Shown: positions 36,183 through 43,907 of the stretch, piece by piece
How positions within the stretch are numbered: position 1 is the first letter of the stretch
Layout of the letters: each line of letters opens with the position of its first letter
Assembly: GCF_003865405.1 (NCBI RefSeq)
Contig: NZ_RQVQ01000003.1
Location: 62,001-126,000, forward strand
Source: Paenimyroides tangerinum
Lineage (GTDB): Bacteria; Bacteroidota; Bacteroidia; Flavobacteriales; Flavobacteriaceae
Reading direction: 5' to 3'
Length of the DNA stretch: 64,000 nt
The notes under the pieces: model-generated
Told to the model about the DNA's origin: nothing
Seen by the model: the letters and a program-made list of their open reading frames with translations, nothing else
Databases searched by the model: none
Made by a program: the position numbers and the translations under genes

Positions 36183-36611
36183 ATGGAAGATTTACTGAAA
36201 ATATCAAATCAATTGTGTTTCCCGATTTATGCTTTATCAAAGGAAATCACAAATCAATACAGACCACTTTTAGAAAAGTTAGATTTAACTTATCCACAAT
36301 ATTTGGTTTTGATGGTTTTGTGGGAACATCAAAAATTAAATGTTTGCGAAATAGGTAAAATACTACGATTAGATAGTGGAACATTGACGCCTTTATTAAA
36401 ACGATTAGAAGCGAAACAAATTGTTAAACGTGAACGTTCAAAACAAGACGAACGAATTGTTGATGTTTCTTTGACTGAAAAAGGAATTGCTTTAGAAGAA
36501 GATGCCGTTTGCATTCCAGTTCAGTTAATGGAAAAAGTTCAATTATCACCTGAAGAGATTTTACAATTCAAAACAATTATAAATAAAATTTTTAATACCA
36601 TAGAAAAATGA
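36183..36611 (+). CDS. ohrR: MarR-family organic-peroxide sensing repressor OhrR
   Basis: 142 residues, MarR winged-helix fold. The N-terminus holds the reactive-cysteine block NQLCFPIYALS (Cys12), diagnostic of OhrR. The recognition helix region is SGTLTPLLKRLEAKQIV and the wing is RERSKQDERIVDVSLT. Cysteines 55 and 110 are also present, so a two-Cys mechanism is possible. Oxidation by organic hydroperoxide would release the palindrome upstream. Its stop overlaps the ohr start (ATGA), so translation is coupled. Confidence 0.92.
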   Translation: MEDLLKISNQLCFPIYALSKEITNQYRPLLEKLDLTYPQYLVLMVLWEHQKLNVCEIGKILRLDSGTLTPLLKRLEAKQIVKRERSKQDERIVDVSLTEKGIALEEDAVCIPVQLMEKVQLSPEEILQFKTIINKIFNTIEK

Positions 36612-37033
36612 AAACATTATATACAACTGCAGCAACTGCAACCGGAGGAAGAAACGGAAAAGTAACTTCTGAAAATGGAGTTTTAAACATTGATGTAAAA
36701 ATGCCTAAAGCTTTAGGTGGCTTAAATGATGATTTTTTAAATCCAGAAATGTTATTTGCTGGAGGTTATGCTGCTTGTTTTGACAGCGCATTGAATATGA
36801 TTATCAAAATGGAAAAAATCAAAACAGGTATGACAAGCGTAACTGCAAATGTAGCTATCGGTCAGAATGAAGCGGGTGGTTTTGGTTTATCAGCAGAATT
36901 ACACGCTAATATTCCAGGTGTTTCTATCGAAATTGCGCAACAATTAATTGAAAAAGCACATTCAGTTTGTCCGTATTCAAACGCAACTCGTGGAAATATG
37001 GAAGTTAAATTAACAGTTTCTAATAACGAATAA
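36608..37033 (+). CDS. ohr: Organic hydroperoxide resistance protein (Ohr/OsmC)
   Basis: 141 residues of the OsmC/Ohr fold. The two redox cysteines are in GGYAACFDSAL (Cys57) and VCPYSNATRGN (Cys121). Ohr is a thiol peroxidase that reduces organic hydroperoxides in the cytoplasm. It overlaps ohrR by four bases and precedes the nitroreductase gene by two bases. Confidence 0.96.
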   Translation: MKTLYTTAATATGGRNGKVTSENGVLNIDVKMPKALGGLNDDFLNPEMLFAGGYAACFDSALNMIIKMEKIKTGMTSVTANVAIGQNEAGGFGLSAELHANIPGVSIEIAQQLIEKAHSVCPYSNATRGNMEVKLTVSNNE

Positions 37034-37035
37034 TT

Positions 37036-37668
37036 ATGAGTTTAATAGAAGATTTGAATTGGAGACACGCTGTTAAAGCTTATGATTCAACAAAAAAAGT
37101 AAGTCAAGAAAATATTGATAAAATTGTAGAAGCAGCTCGTTTAGCTCCGACTTCATCAGGATTACAACCATTTAAATTGATTGTTGTTAAAAATCAAGAT
37201 GTAAAAGAAAAATTGGTTTCAGGTTCGTTAAATCCGGAATGTATGAGAGATTGTTCTCACGTTTTAATTTTTGCAGCTTGGGATCGTTATACTGAAAAAC
37301 GCATTGATGATATTTATGATTTAACTACAGATGAACGTGGATTAGAACGTGGACGTTTTTCAAGTTATACAAATATGATTAAAGAAATTTATCTGAAACA
37401 AACAGCAGAAGAAAATCACGCACATATTGCACGTCAAACTTATATTGCTTTGGGAATGGCGTTAGCTCAAGCCGCTGAATTAAAAATTGATTCAACTCCA
37501 GTAGAAGGTTTTAATAATGCTGTTGTTGACGAAGTTTTAAACTTAAACGAATTAGGATTAAAAAGCGTTTCGTTAATGTATGTTGGTTATTCAGATGAAC
37601 AAAATGACTGGTTGAAAAATATGAAAAAGGTTCGAAATCCAAAATCTGATTTTGTAATCGAAATATAG
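37036..37668 (+). CDS. NAD(P)H-dependent nitroreductase family flavoprotein
   Basis: 210 residues of the FMN-dependent nitroreductase fold (NfsB-like): WRHAVKAYDSTKKV at the N-terminus with the Arg-x-x-x-Lys-x-(F/Y)-D pattern, APTSSGLQPFKLIVV for FMN binding, and the C-terminal ESV-equivalent region. It probably reduces quinones, nitro compounds or related electrophiles. It is the third gene of the ohrR-ohr operon, which implies induction by organic peroxides (inference). Confidence 0.9.
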   Translation: MSLIEDLNWRHAVKAYDSTKKVSQENIDKIVEAARLAPTSSGLQPFKLIVVKNQDVKEKLVSGSLNPECMRDCSHVLIFAAWDRYTEKRIDDIYDLTTDERGLERGRFSSYTNMIKEIYLKQTAEENHAHIARQTYIALGMALAQAAELKIDSTPVEGFNNAVVDEVLNLNELGLKSVSLMYVGYSDEQNDWLKNMKKVRNPKSDFVIEI

Positions 37669-37678
37669 AAAATCCACC

Positions 37679-37713
37679 AAAAGCTACTTTCAAATCGGAA
37701 GTAGCTTTTTTCT
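37679..37713 (+). terminator. Terminator of the ohr operon
   Basis: Stem AAAAGCTACTT / AAGTAGCTTTT, nine-base loop and a T-run. Confidence 0.9.
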
Positions 37714-37756
37714 TTTTGGATTTTCTTAAAAAAAGTATTTTTAATTTTCTAAGGAT

Positions 37757-37787
37757 TTGACACTTCAGCTATATTATTATATATTTG
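37757..37787 (+). promoter_or_regulatory. ffh promoter
   Basis: TTG (37757-37759), 20-base spacer, TATATTTG (37780-37787), 25 bases before the start codon. One of the best promoter matches in the window. Confidence 0.78.
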
Positions 37788-37812
37788 CAGCTTAGTTTAA
37801 AAAGATAACTGT

Positions 37813-39150
37813 ATGTTCGATAATTTAAGTGATAAACTAGATAAAGCTCTACATATATTAAAGGGTCACGGTAAAATTACTGAGGTAAATGTTGCCGATA
37901 CTTTAAAAGAAGTGCGTCGTGCCTTATTAGATGCCGATGTTAACTTTAAAATTGCGAAAGATTTTACCACTCGCGTAAAAGAAAAAGCAATTGGTCAAGA
38001 CGTATTAACTACGTTACAGCCAGGGCAATTAATGGTTAAAATCGTTAAAGATGAATTAACAGAATTAATGGGAGGTGATGCAGCTGGTGTAAACTTGTCT
38101 GGAAATCCTTCGGTTATTTTAATGTCTGGTTTACAAGGTTCAGGTAAAACTACTTTTTCTGGTAAATTAGCTAATTTCCTAAAAACAAAGAAAAACAAAA
38201 AGCCATTATTGGTAGCTTGTGATATTTACCGTCCAGCAGCGATTAATCAGTTGCACGTGGTTGGTGAACAAATTGGTGTTGAAGTTTATTCAGAGCCAGA
38301 AAATAAAAATCCAGTTTCGATTTCGCAAAACGCAATCGCTTATGCAAAACAAAATGGATTCAATGTTGTTATTGTCGATACAGCTGGTCGTTTAGCAATT
38401 GACGAACAAATGATGAACGAGATTGCGAATGTACACGCAGCAATTCAACCTCAAGAAACTTTATTTGTGGTTGACTCAATGACAGGTCAAGATGCAGTAA
38501 ATACAGCAAAAGCGTTTAACGACCGTTTAAATTTTGATGGAGTTGTTCTAACAAAATTAGATGGTGATACTCGTGGTGGAGCTGCGATTTCTATTAAATC
38601 AATCGTAAACAAACCGATTAAATTTATTGGAACAGGCGAGAAGATGGATGCAATTGATGTATTCTATCCAGATCGTATGGCAGATCGTATTTTAGGAATG
38701 GGTGACGTTATCTCTTTGGTAGAACGTGCTCAAGAACAATACGACGAAGAAGAAGCTCGTAAACTTCAAAAGAAAATTGCTAAAAACGAATTTGGTTTTG
38801 ACGATTTCTTATCGCAAATTCAACAAGTGAAAAAAATGGGATCGATGAAAGATCTTGTTGGGATGATTCCTGGTGTTGGAAAAGCATTAAAAGATGTTGA
38901 AATTGAAGACGACGCTTTCAAACATATCGAAGCTATTATCCATTCAATGACTCCAGCAGAAAGAGCTAAACCTACATTGCTTGATGCAAAACGTAAAATA
39001 CGTGTAGCAAAAGGTTCAGGAACAGATATCAATCAAGTAAATCAATTACTTAAACAGTTCGACCAAATGAGCAAAATGATGAAAATGATGCAAGGTGCAA
39101 AAGGTAAAAACCTAATGCGAATGATGGGCGGAATGAAAGGAATGCAATAA
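37813..39150 (+). CDS. ffh: Signal recognition particle protein (SRP54 homologue)
   Basis: 445 residues, a standard Ffh length. N domain (1-90), then the GTPase G domain with P-loop GLQGSGKTTF (about 106-115), RPAAINQL, DTAGRL and TKLDGDTRGGAA, then the methionine-rich M domain (MSKMMKMMQGAKGKNLMRMM near the end) that binds signal peptides and 4.5S RNA. It works in co-translational targeting at the inner membrane. Single gene with its own promoter. Confidence 0.97.
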   Translation: MFDNLSDKLDKALHILKGHGKITEVNVADTLKEVRRALLDADVNFKIAKDFTTRVKEKAIGQDVLTTLQPGQLMVKIVKDELTELMGGDAAGVNLSGNPSVILMSGLQGSGKTTFSGKLANFLKTKKNKKPLLVACDIYRPAAINQLHVVGEQIGVEVYSEPENKNPVSISQNAIAYAKQNGFNVVIVDTAGRLAIDEQMMNEIANVHAAIQPQETLFVVDSMTGQDAVNTAKAFNDRLNFDGVVLTKLDGDTRGGAAISIKSIVNKPIKFIGTGEKMDAIDVFYPDRMADRILGMGDVISLVERAQEQYDEEEARKLQKKIAKNEFGFDDFLSQIQQVKKMGSMKDLVGMIPGVGKALKDVEIEDDAFKHIEAIIHSMTPAERAKPTLLDAKRKIRVAKGSGTDINQVNQLLKQFDQMSKMMKMMQGAKGKNLMRMMGGMKGMQ

Positions 39151-39159
39151 AAATATTAG

Positions 39160-39190
39160 AGGATTAAATTTCAATGAAGTTTAATCCTTT
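39160..39190 (+). terminator. Weak terminator after ffh
   Basis: Stem AGGATTAAA / TTTAATCCT with an 11-base loop, followed by a short T-run. Confidence 0.6.
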
Positions 39191-39225
39191 ACATTTATAT
39201 AAAAACAACAACAACACAATTAAGA

Positions 39226-40107
39226 ATGCAACTACTAGACGGAAAAAAAGTTTCTGAAGAAATTAAAAATGAAATCGCTATTGATGTAGCTTTAATCAAA
39301 GAACGTGGAGAAAAAGTTCCACATTTAGCTGCTATTTTGGTAGGAAGTAACGGAGCAAGTTTAACTTACGTTGGAAGTAAAGTAAAAGCTTGTGAAAAAG
39401 TTGGTTTCGATTCTACTTTGGTTTCTTTACCTGAAGAAACAACGGAAGAAGAATTATTAGCTAAAATCAACGAATTGAATGACAATGACGATATCGACGG
39501 TTTTATCGTTCAATTGCCTTTGCCAAAACATATCGACGAGCAAAAGGTTTTAAATGCTGTTAATCCAGATAAAGATGTTGATGGTTTCCATCCAGAAAAT
39601 TTCGGACGTATGGCTTTGGAATTAGAATCGTTTATTCCTGCAACTCCATTCGGAATTTTACAATTATTAGAGCGTAACAAAATCGAAACAAAAGGTAAAA
39701 ATGTTGTGGTGATTGGTCGTTCTAATATCGTTGGAAAGCCAATGAGTTTATTAATGAGTCGTAAAGCTTATCCAGGAAATGCAACCGTTACATTAACGCA
39801 TTCGGCAACTCAAAACATTGAAGAAATCACTCGTGAAGCTGATATCGTTATCACGGCTTTAGGAGTTCCAGAATTTTTAAAAGCTGATATGATTAAAGAC
39901 GGAGCTGTTATTGTTGATGTTGGAATTACTCGTGTTACCGACGAAAATCATCCAAAAGGTTACGTTATTAAAGGTGATGTTGCTTTTGATGAAGTAGCTG
40001 AAAAGGCATCTTGGATTACACCAGTTCCAGGTGGAGTTGGACCAATGACTATTGCAATGTTAATGAAAAATACATTAATCGCAAGAGAACGCAAAGCAAA
40101 AAAATAA
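39226..40107 (+). CDS. folD: Methylenetetrahydrofolate dehydrogenase/cyclohydrolase
   Basis: 293 residues, bifunctional FolD. It interconverts methylene-, methenyl- and formyl-tetrahydrofolate with NADP. Motifs: [14 protein letters not shown] with the catalytic Lys, [43 protein letters not shown] and the C-terminal [17 protein letters not shown]. Closed by a hairpin terminator. Confidence 0.97.
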   Translation: MQLLDGKKVSEEIKNEIAIDVALIKERGEKVPHLAAILVGSNGASLTYVGSKVKACEKVGFDSTLVSLPEETTEEELLAKINELNDNDDIDGFIVQLPLPKHIDEQKVLNAVNPDKDVDGFHPENFGRMALELESFIPATPFGILQLLERNKIETKGKNVVVIGRSNIVGKPMSLLMSRKAYPGNATVTLTHSATQNIEEITREADIVITALGVPEFLKADMIKDGAVIVDVGITRVTDENHPKGYVIKGDVAFDEVAEKASWITPVPGGVGPMTIAMLMKNTLIARERKAKK

Positions 40108-40120
40108 TTTACGATTTTTA

Positions 40121-40170
40121 TATATCTAACCATCTCATTTCGAGGTGGTTTTTTTGTATCTTCAAGTTTA
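40121..40170 (+). repeat. Terminator-containing intergenic repeat, copy 1
   Basis: Holds the folD terminator: stem AACCATCTC / GAGGTGGTT with one mismatch-type wobble, then a T-run and GTATCTTCAA. The whole roughly 50-base block recurs at 43315-43365 with a few changes. TATCTTCA may serve as a degenerate -7 box for the next gene. Confidence 0.7.
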
Positions 40171-40181
40171 AAAAAATTAAG

Positions 40182-40898
40182 ATGAAAAAAATATTGTTGG
40201 TATTTATTTTATTTTCAACTTCAATTTATGGACAATTCTATAAAATAGTTGATAAAGATGGTTATGTGAATCTTAGAGATAAACCTAATTCAAATAGTAA
40301 AATTGTTTCTAAAATTAAATCGGGAGAGTATGTTTTAGAGTTCGATTATACGGATAATCCAAATTGGATGAATGTTGATTTTTCATCAAATAATGATGAA
40401 TCTATCGGTGGTTTTATTCATAAGTCCAGATTGATAAGTTTAAAAGATTTTACTCCTATCAATTTTATAAAAACTATTGATAACGTTATGTATTTTGAAA
40501 ATAAAGCCCTAAATATTGAAGTTGTAATTTCCATTGATGATTTTAATAAAAAAGTAGAAGGAAAATATTTATCTAAAAAAAACGGTTTTCTCGGTTCATA
40601 TAAAGGAAAGGAAATTTGGGGTACTGATGGAAATATACCTCGAAAAAAATATAAATCTATTGTAATTATTCAGAAAGCTAAACGTTTTGAGATTCCCACA
40701 TTAGAATTTGAAAATCTTTTTGAGCCTCATTTTTTTAAGGAACAAGCAGATAGTTTTTTTATAGACATTCGTTACGATTCAACTGATGATATTATAACAA
40801 TTTCAAGTTTGAATTCTGATGCTGCCGGAGCTTATGCTGTTTTATTTGTAATTAAAAACGGTAAACTTATTAATAAGAAAACCGTGATTCCATTTTAA
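40182..40898 (+). CDS. Secreted protein with bacterial SH3 domain
   Basis: 238 residues from the ATG at 40182. A longer in-frame reading from 40011 runs inside folD and through its terminator and is rejected. A signal peptide (KKILLVFILFSTSIYGQ) is followed by a bacterial SH3 domain (about 20-80: YKIVDKDGYVNLRDKPNSNS, KIKSGEYV, WMNVDF), which in other proteins binds cell-wall glycopeptide. The remaining 150 residues match no named family. It is followed 10 bases later by the cyclophilin gene. Confidence 0.8.
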   Translation: MKKILLVFILFSTSIYGQFYKIVDKDGYVNLRDKPNSNSKIVSKIKSGEYVLEFDYTDNPNWMNVDFSSNNDESIGGFIHKSRLISLKDFTPINFIKTIDNVMYFENKALNIEVVISIDDFNKKVEGKYLSKKNGFLGSYKGKEIWGTDGNIPRKKYKSIVIIQKAKRFEIPTLEFENLFEPHFFKEQADSFFIDIRYDSTDDIITISSLNSDAAGAYAVLFVIKNGKLINKKTVIPF

Positions 40899-40908
40899 TT
40901 TTTAGCAA

Positions 40909-41463
40909 ATGAAAAGATCTTATATTATAGTTTTATTTTTCCTTATTCCATTAAGCATTTCTGCTCAATCATATCAACTACTTTTCGAAACTTCTTACGG
41001 AAACTTCAAAGTGGTCTTATATGATTTCACTCCCAAACATCGCGATTTAGTTTTAACTGCGATAAAAGAAGATGTTTATCAAGGAGCATTTTTCAATCGA
41101 ATAATCGAAAACTTTGTAGTTCAAGGTGGCGAACATGATGATGAAATTGCAAAACGTGAAGTTAACTTACCTTTAGTAAAACGTAAACGACTACTGCCTG
41201 AATTCGATCTTCGCGCTTTTCATAAGCTCGGAGCTTTAGGAGCTGGAAGAGATGAAAATATCGATAAAGCTTCTTTCTTAAATCAGATTTATTTTGTCGT
41301 TGGAAAACCTGTAACAATGGAAGATTTACAGAAATTGCAAAATCAGAAAGGAATTAAATTCACTGATGAACAAATTCAAGCCTATTTAACTCAAGGTGGT
41401 TTACCTCGTTTAGATGGCGATTATACTGTTTTTGGTGAAGTTATAGAAGGATTCGATGATTAG
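40909..41463 (+). CDS. Cyclophilin-type peptidyl-prolyl isomerase, C-terminus frameshifted
   Basis: 184 residues with a signal peptide (ends SISAQ), so probably periplasmic. Cyclophilin motifs: FETSYGNFKVVLYDFTPKHR, GAFFNRIIENFVVQGG with the catalytic Arg, LGALGAGRDENIDKASFLNQIYFV and DYTVFGEVIEGF. A family-typical insertion (GKPVTMEDLQKLQNQKGIKF) precedes the last strands. The frame then stops at 41461 right after VIEGFDD, where cyclophilins continue about 25 residues. The missing tail is present in another frame at 41456-41533, so the gene carries an indel or is read with a frameshift. Confidence 0.85.
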   Translation: MKRSYIIVLFFLIPLSISAQSYQLLFETSYGNFKVVLYDFTPKHRDLVLTAIKEDVYQGAFFNRIIENFVVQGGEHDDEIAKREVNLPLVKRKRLLPEFDLRAFHKLGALGAGRDENIDKASFLNQIYFVVGKPVTMEDLQKLQNQKGIKFTDEQIQAYLTQGGLPRLDGDYTVFGEVIEGFDD

Positions 41464-41533
41464 CAAAACTAAGACAGATAAAAACGATGCTCCTTTGCAG
41501 ACTATTAAATTTAAAGTTTGTATAATTGAATAA
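41456..41533 (+). other. Displaced C-terminal strand of the cyclophilin
   Basis: In the +1 frame relative to the cyclophilin, the DNA reads ISKTKTDKNDAPLQTIKFKV then CIIE and a stop. This is the expected family ending (xDKIxxxxTDxxDRPLxxIKIxxI). It has no start of its own that would make sense as a gene. Confidence 0.75.
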
Positions 41534-41634
41534 AATGGTCTAAAATATTAGGTATTATTCAATGTTTGTGATTAATTCTTTTGAAAAGTAATTAAAAATT
41601 ATAAATTTACAGTTATTAATGTTTTTATAAAAAA

Positions 41635-43302
41635 ATGAAAAAAAAATTACTCCTAGTATTATTTTTAGCTTTAAGTTTAAAATCTAATTCTCAAGATAGA
41701 AAAGGGCAATTTCGATTGAGTAATGACGATAAACATCAGTTAGTTATTTCATTTGAAATTCCAGATAATCAAGACAACGTTTTTGAATATTATTATAATC
41801 AAAACCAAGACTTTCAAAATTTTGTAAATTCTCATTCTTTACAATTAGAATCTGCTTTTCAATGGGATGAAGATCACTTTGAAACATTAAAAAAAGATGC
41901 AATTAAATATTCAAATTCGCATGCTGCAGTTTTGGTTTTGAAAGGCATTTATGTTGTTAATAACGATATTTCTAATCAAGATTTATACACGATTGCAACT
42001 CAATTAGAAACGTTTAAATTTGTACGTTATGCCGAATTAAATTCGTTAACTCCAATTGCTCCACCTTCAGTCGATATTCCTCCTGTAACACCGAATTATT
42101 TACAGCAACAAACATATATTCAGGCAAATCCTGGTGTTAATATGCAATATGCTTGGAATCAAGGTGTTTTTGGACAAGGAATTCGTGTTCGTGATGTTGA
42201 ATATGGAATGTCACTAACGCACGAAGAATTAACAGATTCTAAATTCTCTAATGCAAATCCAATAAATACAGCAGTTGATCCAGGTTGGGTAGATCATGGA
42301 ACTGCAACTGCGGGTGTAATTGCAGCTCATAACGGAAATTATGGAATTACTGGAATGCAACATGGAATTTCAGAGTTTAAAGTTTTTCCAGAATATACAA
42401 CTTCTGGTTATAGTAGATTAGGTGCTGTAGTCGCTGCAGTAAATCAATCTCTTGCTGGTGATGTAATAATTTATGAAATGCAAACTGGAGGAGCTGGTGC
42501 TACAAGTGACGATCCAAATTATGCTCCTGCTGAATATGTAAATTCAATTTGGGATATAACTCACGCGGCAACTTCTGCTGGAATTCATATCGTAGCTGCA
42601 GCAGGGAATGGAAATCAAAATTTAGATAGTCCAGCTTATCAAAATTATATGAATCGTGGAGATTCGGGTGCAATTATTGTTGGTGCTGGTTCATCAACTA
42701 TTTCACACGCAAGATTGAGTTTTAGTACCTACGGGCAACGTGTGAATTTACAAGGTTGGGGAATGAATGTTCTGACTTCTGGTTATGGAGATCATGCGCT
42801 TTTGGGTAACGATCCAAATCAATCTTATACACAATTTAATGGAACAAGTTCTGCAACACCTGTCGTAGCAGGATGTGTTATTGCGTTGCTTTCACGTGCT
42901 AAAGCTTCGAATGTTACTTTGACTCCTACTGAAGTAAAAAATATTTTGGTTACTACTGGATTTACTCAGGGAATAAATGCAAATGAGCCAATCGGACCAC
43001 TTCCAAATATGCAAGCTGCTTTATTAAATTTGGATAATTATTTATTATCGACAAATAAAGTTGATGCAATTCCAATGAACGTTTATCCAAATCCTGCTTC
43101 AAATGAATTATTCGTTTCTTTTCCAGATGAATTTTCATCAAATGAAATTACGATTTTCGATACTTTAGGAAGACAAGTTTTTATGATGTCTAATTATGAA
43201 AATAATAGTTCGATTGATGTTTCTTTTTTAAATAGCGGAATGTATATTTTGAAAATGAAATCAAATAATGCAGAACAATCTAAAAAAATTATCATAAAAT
43301 AG
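41635..43302 (+). CDS. Secreted S8 family (subtilisin-like) peptidase with T9SS tail
   Basis: 555 residues. A signal peptide ends near KSNSQ and a propeptide-like region runs to about 165. The catalytic triad is visible: Asp187 (RVRDVEYG), His221 (VDHGTATAG) and Ser405 (FNGTSSATPVVAG), with the oxyanion Asn region in HIVAAAGNGNQN. The C-terminal T9SS type A sorting domain starts MNVYPNPASNELFVSF and ends QSKKIIIK. It is likely an extracellular protease for nutrient acquisition. Single gene. Confidence 0.93.
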   Translation: MKKKLLLVLFLALSLKSNSQDRKGQFRLSNDDKHQLVISFEIPDNQDNVFEYYYNQNQDFQNFVNSHSLQLESAFQWDEDHFETLKKDAIKYSNSHAAVLVLKGIYVVNNDISNQDLYTIATQLETFKFVRYAELNSLTPIAPPSVDIPPVTPNYLQQQTYIQANPGVNMQYAWNQGVFGQGIRVRDVEYGMSLTHEELTDSKFSNANPINTAVDPGWVDHGTATAGVIAAHNGNYGITGMQHGISEFKVFPEYTTSGYSRLGAVVAAVNQSLAGDVIIYEMQTGGAGATSDDPNYAPAEYVNSIWDITHAATSAGIHIVAAAGNGNQNLDSPAYQNYMNRGDSGAIIVGAGSSTISHARLSFSTYGQRVNLQGWGMNVLTSGYGDHALLGNDPNQSYTQFNGTSSATPVVAGCVIALLSRAKASNVTLTPTEVKNILVTTGFTQGINANEPIGPLPNMQAALLNLDNYLLSTNKVDAIPMNVYPNPASNELFVSFPDEFSSNEITIFDTLGRQVFMMSNYENNSSIDVSFLNSGMYILKMKSNNAEQSKKIIIK

Positions 43303-43314
43303 TTTTAGAAAATA

Positions 43315-43365
43315 TATATCTAAACCATCTCAAATCGAGGTGGTTTTTTGTATCTTCAAACTTTA
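43315..43365 (+). repeat. Terminator-containing intergenic repeat, copy 2
   Basis: Stem ACCATCTC / GAGGTGGT followed by a T-run and GTATCTTCAAAC. About 85-90 percent identical by eye to 40121-40170, in the same orientation, and again directly after a plus-strand gene. It acts as the terminator of the S8 peptidase gene. Confidence 0.7.
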
Positions 43366-43424
43366 TTTTGAAAATCAAATTTCATAATTCTTAAAATTCT
43401 CATATTTATATTTTTAACTAAATA

Positions 43425-43907
43425 ATGCAAAATTTTCAATCGTTAATAGAATCTTTTTTCGAAGAGAAAATCATAAATCAAACGCAAGAAATTGAAGCAA
43501 AAGATTATTTTGGTTGCAATTTCGAAATCAAAAAATTAGCGATAAAATATCGTAAGGCTAAAATTACTCCTAAAAAAGTAGGTTGTTTTGTCGCTTTATG
43601 GAAACGTGATTCTGATGGAAAAACCATTCCGTTTGAAGCTTCAGATTTATTTGATTTTTATTTAATTGAAGTTGAAGATGATATTAATAAGGGAATTTTT
43701 GTGTTTTCAAAATCAATTCTAATTCAAAATAAGATTTTAAGTTCAGACAAAGAAGGAAAGCGTGGGTTTAGATTATATCCTTCTTGGTGCGTTTCTTTAA
43801 ATTCGCAAGCAATGAAAACGCAAAATTGGCAATTGCCTTATTTTGTAAATTTGAATCAAAATGAAAAAGACAGTTTGAAACAATTCGATAAAATATTTAA
43901 AATATAA
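43425..43907 (+). CDS. MepB family protein
   Basis: 160 residues matching the MepB family: YFGCNFEIKKLAIKYRKAKI, TPKKVGCFVALWKRD, DLFDFYLIEV, GIFVFSKSILIQNKIL, and the strongly conserved GKRGFRLYPSWC with a following TQNWQLPYF. MepB was named from the Staphylococcus mepRAB multidrug locus; its biochemical function is unknown. Its stop codon overlaps the start of the MutS-like gene (TAATG), so the two are translationally coupled. Confidence 0.85.
   Translation: MQNFQSLIESFFEEKIINQTQEIEAKDYFGCNFEIKKLAIKYRKAKITPKKVGCFVALWKRDSDGKTIPFEASDLFDFYLIEVEDDINKGIFVFSKSILIQNKILSSDKEGKRGFRLYPSWCVSLNSQAMKTQNWQLPYFVNLNQNEKDSLKQFDKIFKI

Noticed and set aside
40011..40181. An upstream extension of the SH3-domain protein
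   Set aside because: This would read inside folD and through its terminator, and would bury the signal peptide that begins at 40182.
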